Part shown: positions 1 to 8,152 of the stretch, in pieces
Position numbering within the stretch: the first letter of the stretch is position 1
How the letters are laid out: the number at the start of each line of letters is the position of its first letter
Assembly (NCBI RefSeq): GCF_026547205.1
Contig: NZ_CP106877.1
Coordinates: 884,001 to 948,000, forward strand
From: Fervidibacillus halotolerans
GTDB lineage: Bacteria > Bacillota > Bacilli > Bacillales > Caldibacillaceae
Direction: 5' to 3'
DNA length: 64,000 bases
Translations under genes and position numbers: made by a program
Notes under the pieces: model-generated
Database searches by the model: none
The model's input: the letters and a program-made list of their open reading frames with translations, nothing else
What the model was told of the DNA's origin: nothing

Positions 1-450
1 AAAATAAGTATTATTTAAGTCAAGCGGTTCATCTTTATATAAAAAAATAACTTGACGTTTCGGATATGTTTTAAATACGATGTTTTTCTCCTTTGTTAGT
101 TTCATACCTTGTTCTAAAACCTTCAATTTATGTTCAATTTTTTTGGCAGCCATTTCTATTAACTGCATTTCTTTTCTTACATCATCAAGCTTTTCTTGAA
201 ATAATTGATATGTGTTTTCTACATTTCTCTCTTTCATATGGAATTGGATCTGTTGAATCGTAAAACCAATCTTTCTTAAAAAGATAATTGTATCGAGATG
301 AACAAACTGATCGGTCGTGTAGAAACGGTAGTTATTTTCTGGATCAATATATTTCGGTTTAAATAACCCAATTTCATCATAATAACGCAATGTAGACTGT
401 GGAATGGAAAACATTTTAGCTATTTCTCCAATTCGAAACTGTTTTTTCAT
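1..450 (-). CDS. MerR-family transcriptional regulator (3' end outside window)
   Basis: This reads from an ATG at 450 towards position 1 and is still open there, so only the first 150 codons are seen. The N-terminus is a MerR winged helix (MKKQFRIGEIAKMF, then the LRYYDEIGLF signature). A long helix of about residues 75-120 (dimerisation coiled coil) follows, then the start of what is probably a BmrR/GyrI-like effector domain. An AGGAGG site lies about 20 bases upstream of the start on this strand. MerR proteins of this type bind spacer-overlong promoters and activate multidrug efflux genes. The target gene is not in the window. Family assignment is firm; ligand unknown. Confidence 0.85.
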   Translation of the reverse strand, partial: MKKQFRIGEIAKMFSIPQSTLRYYDEIGLFKPKYIDPENNYRFYTTDQFVHLDTIIFLRKIGFTIQQIQFHMKERNVENTYQLFQEKLDDVRKEMQLIEMAAKKIEHKLKVLEQGMKLTKEKNIVFKTYPKRQVIFLYKDEPLDLNNTYF

Positions 451-1005
451 TTCCGTTCTCCTCCTGAAAAAATTGGTGTATCCACTATCATGATTAAAAA
501 ACATTTTTACTCGCCATCGAATAGCCTTACAACAAGAATTTCATCCACTCCCCATATCATTCAGTTGCATAAATATGTATAGTATTTTGGGTTTCGCTCA
601 CAAATGAGCAACTGTGAAACATGTTGGGGTGGAAGATATCACTCTTTCAGTATAAAGATTTTATTTTTTACATTCATTGGATTTACTTAGTAATCTAAAG
701 GAAAAAAGCATTGTTCTTTAGTCTCACTTGTATCTCTGTTTCTTTATACTTGGTTCGGATTTTTTCATCGAATTGTCGAAACCATATTTTTTAGTATAGA
801 GATATTTATTATTTAAATGCTACTCCCAAGCCCAATTTAAAGATTATCTTGGGTAAACATAGTAAATATAAGTGGTTGTATTGAATTCTGTTTATAAAAT
901 ATGATAAAGGAAGAAGAATGAGGAAACGAACGGGTTATTTCATTCAATCCCTTTACAAAAATAAGGAATCGTTTTATGATACGAAAAAAATGGAGGTTGG
1001 TTTCA
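451..1005. other. Intergenic stretch without a gene
   Basis: This is the divergent region between the MerR gene (minus) and luxS (plus). It is AT-rich and holds no open frame with a ribosome site. It should contain the two promoters, but I cannot place them with confidence. Confidence 0.5.
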
Positions 1006-1470
1006 ATGAAAAAAATGAACGTAGAAAGTTTTAATCTCGATCATAGGAAAGTAAAGGCTCCATACGTCCGTCTTGTCACAGTAACAGAAGGGAAGAGGGG
1101 GGACAAAATATATAAATATGACGTTCGATTTTGTCAGCCGAACAAGGAGCATATGGAAATGCCAACCGTTCATTCCCTAGAACATTTAATGGCCGAATTG
1201 ATCCGAAATCATCATGAATCCATTTTTGATGTAAGTCCAATGGGTTGTCAAACAGGTTTTTATATTTCTGTAATCAACGATGGAGATTACGACCGATTTT
1301 TACACGTTTTGGAAAAGACATTGGAAGATATTTTACAAGCAAAGGAAGTTCCGGCTGAAAACGAAATTCAATGTGGGTGGGCAGCAAGTCATGACTTAAA
1401 TGGAGCAAAGGAAATGGCACGAAAAATGTTAGAAAAAAAATCGGAATGGTCGATCGTATTTTCAGAATAA
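1006..1470 (+). CDS. luxS: S-ribosylhomocysteine lyase LuxS
   Basis: LuxS cleaves S-ribosylhomocysteine to homocysteine and DPD, the precursor of autoinducer-2, in the activated methyl cycle. The protein has 154 residues, the usual family size. The metal-binding HSLEH motif is at residues 56-60, the catalytic cysteine lies in GCQTG near residue 81, and the third metal ligand is the cysteine of [10 protein letters not shown] near 123. I chose the ATG at 1006 because GGAGG lies 8 bases upstream. An in-frame ATG at 976 has no ribosome site. The gene stands alone, with no mtnN or mccAB neighbours. Confidence 0.96.
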   Translation: MKKMNVESFNLDHRKVKAPYVRLVTVTEGKRGDKIYKYDVRFCQPNKEHMEMPTVHSLEHLMAELIRNHHESIFDVSPMGCQTGFYISVINDGDYDRFLHVLEKTLEDILQAKEVPAENEIQCGWAASHDLNGAKEMARKMLEKKSEWSIVFSE

Positions 1471-1476
1471 ATTGTA

Positions 1477-1722
1477 AAAAATTGGGACTGTCCGATCATC
1501 GAAGGTCTTGCAAAGAACTTCCACATTCCATGCGTCCAACTATTGACAACCCAATTTGATCATTCTGCGAAAACTTCGAATGTGTTTTTGGAAAAACTGG
1601 AAGGAGCCAAAGACCCAAGATTCGTAACCTCATAAAACTAGGTGCTCCTAAATGGAAAGTTTACGAATGGGGAAACAGTCGTTAAGGCTTTTGACGAATT
1701 ACAAAAAGTCCCATAATACACA
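1477..1722 (+). pseudogene. Decayed reading frame of unknown family
   Basis: Just after luxS the plus strand holds a protein-like stretch (including IIEGLAKNFHIPCVQLL) that ends in TAA near 1635. A second stretch in a shifted frame (including VVKAFDELQKVP) ends in TAA near 1722. Both have the amino-acid texture of coding sequence, but there is no start codon with a ribosome site, and stops and a frame change separate them. I do not recognise the family. Confidence 0.3.
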
Positions 1723-1879
1723 AAACCCTTGGAAACTCCTATTGGATTAACCAAGGGCTAAAAAGTCTACAGAGACGTTATTTGCTTAACCGCTGTATAT
1801 TGCACGGTACGTACGGTGGTGTGAGCGGACGGGGGTAGTTGCCCCCCTACTCGATTTTTCATTCGATTTCTAATCCGAT

Positions 1880-3040
1880 TCATATTTTTTCCTGACTTTT
1901 TCGCTTTAGAAAGAGGATGATGGAAATACTGACGACCAATAAAAGGAAGGCAGCCGTTCGAAACCCTTCAGCAGGGGTCATGGAAAAGGCTCCCGTTAAT
2001 GATGAACCGGCAAAACTACCTAAAGAAAAGAATCCGTAAAATAATCCGTAAGCTTTTCCCCGTTCATCGGAAGCAGAGTGAAGGGAAATAAGAGCGCTGA
2101 TCGATGGAAACAGCATCGCAAAACCTGCACCGTAACATCCCATGATGAAAAATAACAAATTTAGATTGGAAGCAAAACTTAAACTGATTTGTGCTAAGGC
2201 AATCAATGCCATGCCGAAAATCATTAAATATTCATTTTTATATCGATCAAATATTTTATTTGTCGGTAAAAGGAATAAAAGGATGGCTACGATTCCGAAA
2301 ACACTCATCAACATTCCGCTAATATGACTGCCTAGATGGAGATTTTCCACTTTTATCGGCAACATATAAGCGAGAATCCCTTGAGAAAACATTAATGACA
2401 AAGCCCCTACATAAGCGAAAACTAATCCGCGCTTTTTAAACAAAATTATATAGTCCTGAAATACATTTGACCGGGCATTTGTAAGACGTTCTTTTTTACG
2501 ATTCGGTAAAATAAAACTGCTGAACAGACTGGATACAATCATTCCAATACCGATGATTCGAAAAACCCACTCAGCACCGATCAGCTTTGTAACGGCACCT
2601 CCGAAAGCTGGCCCTACAATGGCTGCAATACCGACTGCAGCGCCAGATAAAGCCATCGCTTTCCCTTTTTTATTCCCCTGATTCATAATGGATATAAAAG
2701 TAAAAGCTGCAGGGACTAACAATCCAGCACTAATTCCATGGGCTAAACGCGTCCAAAGTAACATAGTCGGCGTATGAACAACAGAGTATAAAATCAATAT
2801 CATTCCGTTTAACAAAAAACCAAATGTTAATACTTTTTTAGGACCAAGTCGGTCGACAAATTGACCGGAGACGATGTTACTGAACATGTTGGAAAAGGAA
2901 TAGGCACCGACGATCAAACCGCTTAACATATAACTAGCCCCGAGATGTAATGCATAAGTACTCATAATGGGTAATTGTGCAAAAAAGTCCATAAAGGAAA
3001 GAAATATGAAAAAATACAGAAAAAATACCATGCCCATCAC
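1880..3040 (-). CDS. Major facilitator superfamily transporter
   Basis: A 386-residue integral membrane protein with about twelve hydrophobic segments. The loop between helices 2 and 3 carries the MFS motif A variant GQFVDRLGPKKV (near residues 58-69), and the middle loop is basic (PNRKKERL). This is the drug/sugar efflux type of MFS; the substrate cannot be read from the sequence. The start is a GTG at 3040 directly followed by an ATG at 3037. Neither has a strong ribosome site, so the start is uncertain by a few codons. The gene is convergent with the luxS side and may share a transcript with the upstream minus-strand msrA. Confidence 0.88.
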   Translation of the reverse strand: MMGMVFFLYFFIFLSFMDFFAQLPIMSTYALHLGASYMLSGLIVGAYSFSNMFSNIVSGQFVDRLGPKKVLTFGFLLNGMILILYSVVHTPTMLLWTRLAHGISAGLLVPAAFTFISIMNQGNKKGKAMALSGAAVGIAAIVGPAFGGAVTKLIGAEWVFRIIGIGMIVSSLFSSFILPNRKKERLTNARSNVFQDYIILFKKRGLVFAYVGALSLMFSQGILAYMLPIKVENLHLGSHISGMLMSVFGIVAILLFLLPTNKIFDRYKNEYLMIFGMALIALAQISLSFASNLNLLFFIMGCYGAGFAMLFPSISALISLHSASDERGKAYGLFYGFFSLGSFAGSSLTGAFSMTPAEGFRTAAFLLLVVSISIILFLKRKSQEKI

Positions 3041-3159
3041 TCTTTTTTTGTTTTTTCCAAGTTTTGAAACGATTACAAAACAAATAAGTTACTCAATAAA
3101 ATATAACATGGGATGGTTATTTCGTCACGGATTCAATACAATTTTTAAAAAAAAATTCG

Positions 3160-3693
3160 TTATTTCGACTTCCAATATTGTTGAATAAATTTATCCCGCC
3201 CTGATTTTGATCGATCTTCCATATACATTTTTGGATTTTTTTTATAAAAATGTTGATGTTCCTCTTCAGCAGGATAAAAGGGTTTTGCTGGCAAAATGCG
3301 CGTTACGATTGGCTTTGTGAACCGACCGTTTTTTTCGAGTTGCTTTTTCGATTCCTCGGCAAGTCGTTTTTGTTCTTCCGAATGATAAAAAATCGCTGTT
3401 CGATATTGACTTCCTCGATCGTGGAACTGCCCTCCGTCATCTGTCGGATCGATTTGTTGCCAATATATATTTAATATCTCCTTATAAGATAAAATTTCCG
3501 GATCAAAGGTAATTTGAACGGCTTCGTAATGACCTGTTGTGCCTGTTTTCACCTGTTCATAGCTTGGATTTTCCACATGTCCACCGCAATAACCGGAAAC
3601 GACCTGTATTACACCGTCCCATTGATCAAAGGGTTTTACCATACACCAAAAACACCCCCCGGCAAAGGTGGCGATTTCATATCGTTTTTTCAC
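3160..3693 (-). CDS. msrA: Peptide-methionine (S)-S-oxide reductase MsrA
   Basis: MsrA reduces the S epimer of methionine sulfoxide in proteins and repairs oxidative damage in the cytoplasm. The catalytic GCFWC motif is at residues 13-17 and is followed by the family pattern (VVSGYCGGH, then GHYEAVQITFDP and DRGSQYRTAIFYH). The protein is 177 residues, a stand-alone MsrA without a fused MsrB domain. I prefer the GTG at 3693 because AGGAAGTG sits 5-12 bases upstream. A GTG at 3702 would overlap that ribosome site. Confidence 0.94.
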   Translation of the reverse strand: MKKRYEIATFAGGCFWCMVKPFDQWDGVIQVVSGYCGGHVENPSYEQVKTGTTGHYEAVQITFDPEILSYKEILNIYWQQIDPTDDGGQFHDRGSQYRTAIFYHSEEQKRLAEESKKQLEKNGRFTKPIVTRILPAKPFYPAEEEHQHFYKKNPKMYMEDRSKSGRDKFIQQYWKSK

Positions 3694-3761
3694 ACGAATC
3701 ACTTCCTACTTGTTCTTTTTAAAAATTTTACCATAGGTTGATCAAAGACAACAAATAGAAA

Positions 3762-3798
3762 AAAGGCATCCAAATAAGGGAACAAATTTGGATGCCCA
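3762..3798 (-). terminator. Intrinsic terminator, probably bidirectional
   Basis: An 11-bp perfect inverted repeat (GGCATCCAAAT, 3765-3775, with its complement at 3786-3796) encloses a 10-base loop. It is followed on the minus strand by a T run. It ends the small gene at 3812-4033. Confidence 0.8.
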
Positions 3799-3811
3799 TT
3801 TTACTATGGTG

Positions 3812-4033
3812 TTAATTGATTAAATCATTGAGACCTTGCATATTCATATTGAGCATTTGTTTCATCCGTTTCATTATTTTATTTTCATTGTTTCTCGACA
3901 TTAACATGGTCGCGCTTCCGGCCAATCCAATTCCAAGAAGGGAAAGCCAAAATTTTTTTCGCTCGTTTCTTTTTCGTTTCATTAATGTCCTTTTCATTTT
4001 TTCCATATTGAATCGTTTCATCATCTTTTTCAT
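3812..4033 (-). CDS. Small basic protein with one membrane segment
   Basis: A 73-residue protein: a very basic N-terminus rich in Lys, Arg and Met, one hydrophobic segment (FWLSLLGIGLAGSATMLM, about residues 28-46), then a basic tail. This resembles the small DUF3918/YrzQ-like proteins of Bacillus, but I could not confirm the family. GGTGAT lies just upstream of the ATG, and a good terminator follows directly, which supports a real gene. Confidence 0.6.
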   Translation of the reverse strand: MKKMMKRFNMEKMKRTLMKRKRNERKKFWLSLLGIGLAGSATMLMSRNNENKIMKRMKQMLNMNMQGLNDLIN

Positions 4034-4242
4034 TTCATCACCATCCGTAAATTAGTTTTGAAAGGATTTCCCTTCTTTTTTATTTTTTCAAATGACCTTC
4101 TATGAATGTAAGGGAGTTTTCGGGTAATTTGGGTTTCTTTTGTTGAAAAGGCGTGTAGGAGCCAAATTCATGTTTCGTTTCCACCAACTCCCTCTTTGGA
4201 ATGAACAAAATATTTTTTATACTTTTTGTAGGAGTTGATCTT

Positions 4243-5052
4243 ATGCATTTCGTTATTTTCGGTATTATAGCGATATTTACAATTAGGGGAGTTCGTATAG
4301 GATATTTAAAAAATACAAAACGATTATCCGTTCAAAAAGTAAAGGTCCCGATAAAATCTAATGATTTTAAACTTTCCGTGTTGCAATTGTCGGATCTCCA
4401 TTTGGAGAAATGTTCCATTTCACCTGAGCAACTACATACAATGATCAACAACGAGTCTTTCGATCTCATCGCCCTTACCGGGGATTTTTTAGATAAAAAA
4501 CGGACGATTCCGAAGTTAATTCCTTACTTAGAAGTGCTACAAGGAATCAACGCCCGTTACGGAATATACGTCGTCTTTGGAAATCACGATTATGTATTAA
4601 AACGGAATCACTTTCATGATATGAAAGATTTGTTTCATCAATACGGTTGTATCACATTGCAAAACGAATCTATATCCATTCGAAAGGGGAGCCAAACGTT
4701 CAATATTATTGGAATTGATGATTATAGCACGAGGCGGAGCAATTTAGAAAAGTCCTTTGAAAAGGTTTCTCCAGGTTATCGTTTAGTGTTAACCCACGAT
4801 CCGAATATTATTTTGGATATGGATCCATACCCTTATGATTATTTGTTAAGCGGCCATTTCCACGGAGGACAAATTTATTGGCCAAAACCATATCATTTAA
4901 GGAAAATGGGAAAACTTCCTCGAAAAAACGTGATCAAAGGATTGCATTTTCAGGAAGGAAAACCCTTTTACATTAGCGAAGGGCTCGGCCAAACGGCTGT
5001 GAACATTCGCTTCGGTAGTTTTCCGGAAATCACCTTCCATGAGATCGGTTAA
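4243..5052 (+). CDS. Calcineurin-like metallophosphoesterase, membrane anchored (YkuE-like)
   Basis: The protein has 269 residues, with one N-terminal hydrophobic segment followed by a metallophosphoesterase domain. The metal-binding motifs are in order: SDLHLE (D-x-H), LTGDFLD (G-D-x-x-D), FGNHDY (G-N-H-D), LTHDP and GHFHGGQ (G-H-x-H). The closest known type is YkuE/YaeI, surface-facing phosphodiesterases in Bacillus and E. coli; the substrate is uncertain. I chose the ATG at 4243 because TAGGAGT lies 8 bases upstream. The longer in-frame ATG at 4201 lacks a site. Confidence 0.87.
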   Translation: MHFVIFGIIAIFTIRGVRIGYLKNTKRLSVQKVKVPIKSNDFKLSVLQLSDLHLEKCSISPEQLHTMINNESFDLIALTGDFLDKKRTIPKLIPYLEVLQGINARYGIYVVFGNHDYVLKRNHFHDMKDLFHQYGCITLQNESISIRKGSQTFNIIGIDDYSTRRSNLEKSFEKVSPGYRLVLTHDPNIILDMDPYPYDYLLSGHFHGGQIYWPKPYHLRKMGKLPRKNVIKGLHFQEGKPFYISEGLGQTAVNIRFGSFPEITFHEIG

Positions 5053-5244
5053 TTGTAATAAATGATAGGAATCCAATACGAAGTTTGTTGAAAAAGTTGA
5101 GAATGTTGGCGAAAATCATCAATCCTTGCGCTTTCCCGGGAAAAAAAGGAAACTCAAAAATCGATCCCCCTCAAAATGCCAATTATGATTGAAAAAGCTC
5201 TGAACATACTACAACTATACGATGGGAAGGGGGAGTTTTGCTTT

Positions 5245-5886
5245 ATGAGTCCGATATCAAGCAGTGAGAAAGAAATGTTTCGAGCCATTTTGCTTGAAGA
5301 AATGGCTTCTTTACTAAAGCGGATGGAACATAATGATTCCTTCGATTTTAAAAAAAGCCATCCCCATGAATCCGTCGGTGAATTATCCAGTTACGACAAT
5401 CATCCTGCTGACGAAGGAACGGAACTGTTTGAAAGGGAAAAGAATTATGCCCTTTTCATACACGAACAAAAACATTTGCAAAACGTTCAACGGGCTTTAG
5501 CGGCCATCGATCATGGGAGTTATGGAACGTGTGAAGTATGTGGGAAATCCATTCCTATCGAGCGACTGATGGCTTTACCGACAGCAACCCGTTGTAAGGT
5601 GCATAGTTTGAACGAAACGGAATTTGAAGAAAAGGCAAATAATCAACAATTCCGTCCGTTCGGAGCCGATTTGAAAGACGTTTCCTTTGATGTCGATTAT
5701 TCATGGCAAGAAGTTGCCCAATGGGGGACAAGTGAAACCCCAATCGTTTTTGGAGAATTCGACGAAGTTCACGACAGAATGGGTGAACCAAAGGAAAATT
5801 ACGGCTATGTGGAAGATTACGAAAACATGATCGGTGTCGACTTATATGGGAACCAAAACATTTTTTATTCGAATCGATTGTCATGA
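5245..5886 (+). CDS. DksA/TraR-type zinc-finger protein (YteA-like)
   Basis: The 213-residue protein has a coiled-coil-forming N-terminus. A TraR/DksA finger follows near residues 94-120 (GTCEVCGKSIPIERL with CKVHS after it), then an acidic C-terminal extension typical of Bacillus YteA. The finger has three cysteines and a histidine in the last position. Proteins of this group are linked to sporulation or general stress; whether they touch RNA polymerase like DksA is unknown. The ATG at 5245 has a GGGGGAG site upstream. The longer frame from 5176 does not. Confidence 0.85.
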   Translation: MSPISSSEKEMFRAILLEEMASLLKRMEHNDSFDFKKSHPHESVGELSSYDNHPADEGTELFEREKNYALFIHEQKHLQNVQRALAAIDHGSYGTCEVCGKSIPIERLMALPTATRCKVHSLNETEFEEKANNQQFRPFGADLKDVSFDVDYSWQEVAQWGTSETPIVFGEFDEVHDRMGEPKENYGYVEDYENMIGVDLYGNQNIFYSNRLS

Positions 5887-5947
5887 CGTTCGAAAGTGAA
5901 TGTACACAAATAGGAGGAAACAAATCAAGGGTAATCTGCTTAGTTTA

Positions 5948-6150
5948 GGGGACTGTCCGATCTGTCTTTAAATTGATGAAAAGGAATGTGGCGGCGACTC
6001 CAGCGGGAACAGCACGATCCGAAGATCCTGTAGACGAGTCTGCGGGTCGGATACGGTTAGGGAGTGCCCGCGAAAAGCGCCGCCACCAAAATGGAATCAA
6101 TGGACTATCATTTACGAACAAAGGGGCTGTTGAACAGCCTCATTTTTTAT
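5948..6150 (+). repeat. Interspersed structured repeat, copy A
   Basis: About 200 non-coding bases. The element starts with GGGGACTGTCCGATC, has a GC-rich core containing GGGAACAGCACGATCCGAAG, and ends in a terminator-like hairpin (GGCTGTTGAACAGCC followed by a T run). A diverged copy lies inverted at 16150-16342. I recall similar GC-rich blocks with the phrase GGAACAGCACGA dispersed in many Bacillus-group genomes. The role is unknown. Confidence 0.7.
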
Positions 6151-6415
6151 TTTAAATCCTACAGTTTTATAAACATTGGATAGGGGGTTTTCGTTTTAGT
6201 TTACACGAAAAAGGTCGATAAAAAGTGTATCTTACATTCAGTTCGTACATACATTTGAAAATAAATGGAATTTTTATCTTTTAACAATACAAGAAACGAT
6301 CAAATTAAAACAATTATCAACATTCATATCTTTTGGTATGATATTGGTAAAAGGACCTTTGTTTTCGAAAAGTTATGAAAATAATTGTGACTGGGAAAAT
6401 AACGGGGGAATTTCA

Positions 6416-8152
6416 TTGAAAGCATTATTCAAATATGTAAAACCGTATAAAAGGGCTATGATTGTCGCTTGGCTCTTTATGTCAATCGAATTAGCTGTGG
6501 AATTAATATCCCCGCTGATGATGGCGAAAGTAATCGATGAAGGTGTTTTAAACCATAATATCGATCGCATCGTCTTTTGGGGTGGAATATTACTTGTTGC
6601 TAGTTTCCTATCCTTTGCATCTGGAATTGCAAATTCATTTTTTGCAGCATATGCAGCACAACATTTTGGATTTGATATCAGACAAGCAACTTATAGGAAA
6701 ATACAACGACTACCTTTTCAGCAATTAAACGAATATCCGACTTCTTCTTTTATTACAAGATTGACGAATGATGTAACACAAGTTCAATCGATTTTATTTA
6801 TTAGTTTACGGATCGCTTTCCGTGCCCCTCTCCTCATCATTTTTGGAACGTTGATGGCCCTTTTTATCCATTTGAAGTTGGGAATCATATTTAGTATTGC
6901 TATTCCAATCATCGTCCTTTTTTTATTTTGGGCGATGAAAAAGGCTGTGCGATTTTTCAAAGGAATGCAAAAAAGGCTCGATCATGTGAATAAGGTCATA
7001 CGGGAAAATTTATCCGGTATTCGTTTAATAAAGGCGTTCCAACATCGAAGTTTTGAGAAAAAACGGTATGATCAAGTGAATATGAAATTAAAGGATTCAA
7101 CGATTCAGGCACTCGCCTTCGTAGAAATGACGGGACCAATTTTATTGTTTTTTATGAATGTCGGTATCATGATCGTCCTTTGGATGGGAAAAGGTGAAAT
7201 TACAATCGGTAATGCCCAGCCAGGAGATCTTGTTGCCATCGTGAATTACGGTACGCGAATTACCCATGCATTAGGGATGCTTTCTTGGATCATTATGGCT
7301 TTTTCCCGAGCGAAGGCTTCCAGCGAGCGTATTCAAGAGGTATTAATGATGGACGAAGAAATAGATGGTCATTTCCAAAATCCATTTTCAATAAAAAACG
7401 GATCGGTGCAATTCCGAAATGTCAGCTTTCGTTATCCGAACAATCAAGGCTATGCATTGTCAAATATATCCTTTACCGTGCTACCGGGACAACTGATCGC
7501 CATCTTTGGTGCAACTGGTTCGGGGAAAACGACCTTATTTCATTTAATTCCTAGATTGTACGAACCTGTTGAGGGAGACATTTATATTGATGGGGAAAAT
7601 ATCCGTCATATTCCAACAGCTTCCTTAAGGAAACAAATCGGTTATGTTCCACAAGAATCCCATTTATTTACCGGAACGGTGAAGGAAAATATTGCTTGGG
7701 GAAAAGAAGATGCGACGATGGAGGAAATCGTTCAGGCAGCGAAGGATGCACAGATCCATGAAACAATTATGCAATTTCCTCATCAATATGATACGGTCAT
7801 CGGTCAAAAGGGTGTGAATTTATCAGGGGGTCAAAAACAAAGACTTGCTATTGCCAGGGCACTCATTCGAAAACCGAAAATCTTGTTATTAGACGATAGT
7901 ACGAGTGCTCTTGATTTACAAACGGAAAACCGACTCCTCGAACGTATTAGTAAATTAAACTGTACTACTTTATTGATCACGAATAAGATTTCTAGAGCGA
8001 AAAATGCCGATTGTATTTTCCTTTTGGATGGAGGAAAATTGATAGCTAAAGGAATCCATGAACAATTGTTGAATTCGATACCGTTGTATCGTGAGATTGT
8101 CGATTCCCAAAAAGAAAGGGAGGTGATTTTAAATGAATATTCGACGCATTAG
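6416..8152 (+). CDS. ABC exporter half-transporter, degenerate ATP site (YfiB-like)
   Basis: A 578-residue ABC half-transporter with six membrane segments in residues 1-310 and a nucleotide-binding domain after about 325. Walker A is GATGSGKT (near 365) and the signature LSGGQ (near 469) is canonical. The Walker B region is LLLDDSTSALD, with Asp in place of the catalytic Glu, and the H-loop His is Asn (TNKIS, near 523). This half therefore carries the non-hydrolytic site of a heterodimer with the next gene, which overlaps it by 20 bases. The start is TTG at 6416 with GGGGGAA five bases upstream. The longer frame from 6338 lacks a site. Likely drug, lipid or peptide export. Confidence 0.9.
   Translation: MKALFKYVKPYKRAMIVAWLFMSIELAVELISPLMMAKVIDEGVLNHNIDRIVFWGGILLVASFLSFASGIANSFFAAYAAQHFGFDIRQATYRKIQRLPFQQLNEYPTSSFITRLTNDVTQVQSILFISLRIAFRAPLLIIFGTLMALFIHLKLGIIFSIAIPIIVLFLFWAMKKAVRFFKGMQKRLDHVNKVIRENLSGIRLIKAFQHRSFEKKRYDQVNMKLKDSTIQALAFVEMTGPILLFFMNVGIMIVLWMGKGEITIGNAQPGDLVAIVNYGTRITHALGMLSWIIMAFSRAKASSERIQEVLMMDEEIDGHFQNPFSIKNGSVQFRNVSFRYPNNQGYALSNISFTVLPGQLIAIFGATGSGKTTLFHLIPRLYEPVEGDIYIDGENIRHIPTASLRKQIGYVPQESHLFTGTVKENIAWGKEDATMEEIVQAAKDAQIHETIMQFPHQYDTVIGQKGVNLSGGQKQRLAIARALIRKPKILLLDDSTSALDLQTENRLLERISKLNCTTLLITNKISRAKNADCIFLLDGGKLIAKGIHEQLLNSIPLYREIVDSQKEREVILNEYSTH

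Noticed and set aside
451..1005. A SAM or other riboswitch ahead of luxS
   Set aside because: I could not build the required paired stems or a terminator from this AT-rich sequence.
5973..6155. A 60-codon open frame on the plus strand
   Set aside because: It lies wholly inside the structured interspersed repeat, has no ribosome site, and its reading is an accident of GC-rich repeat sequence.
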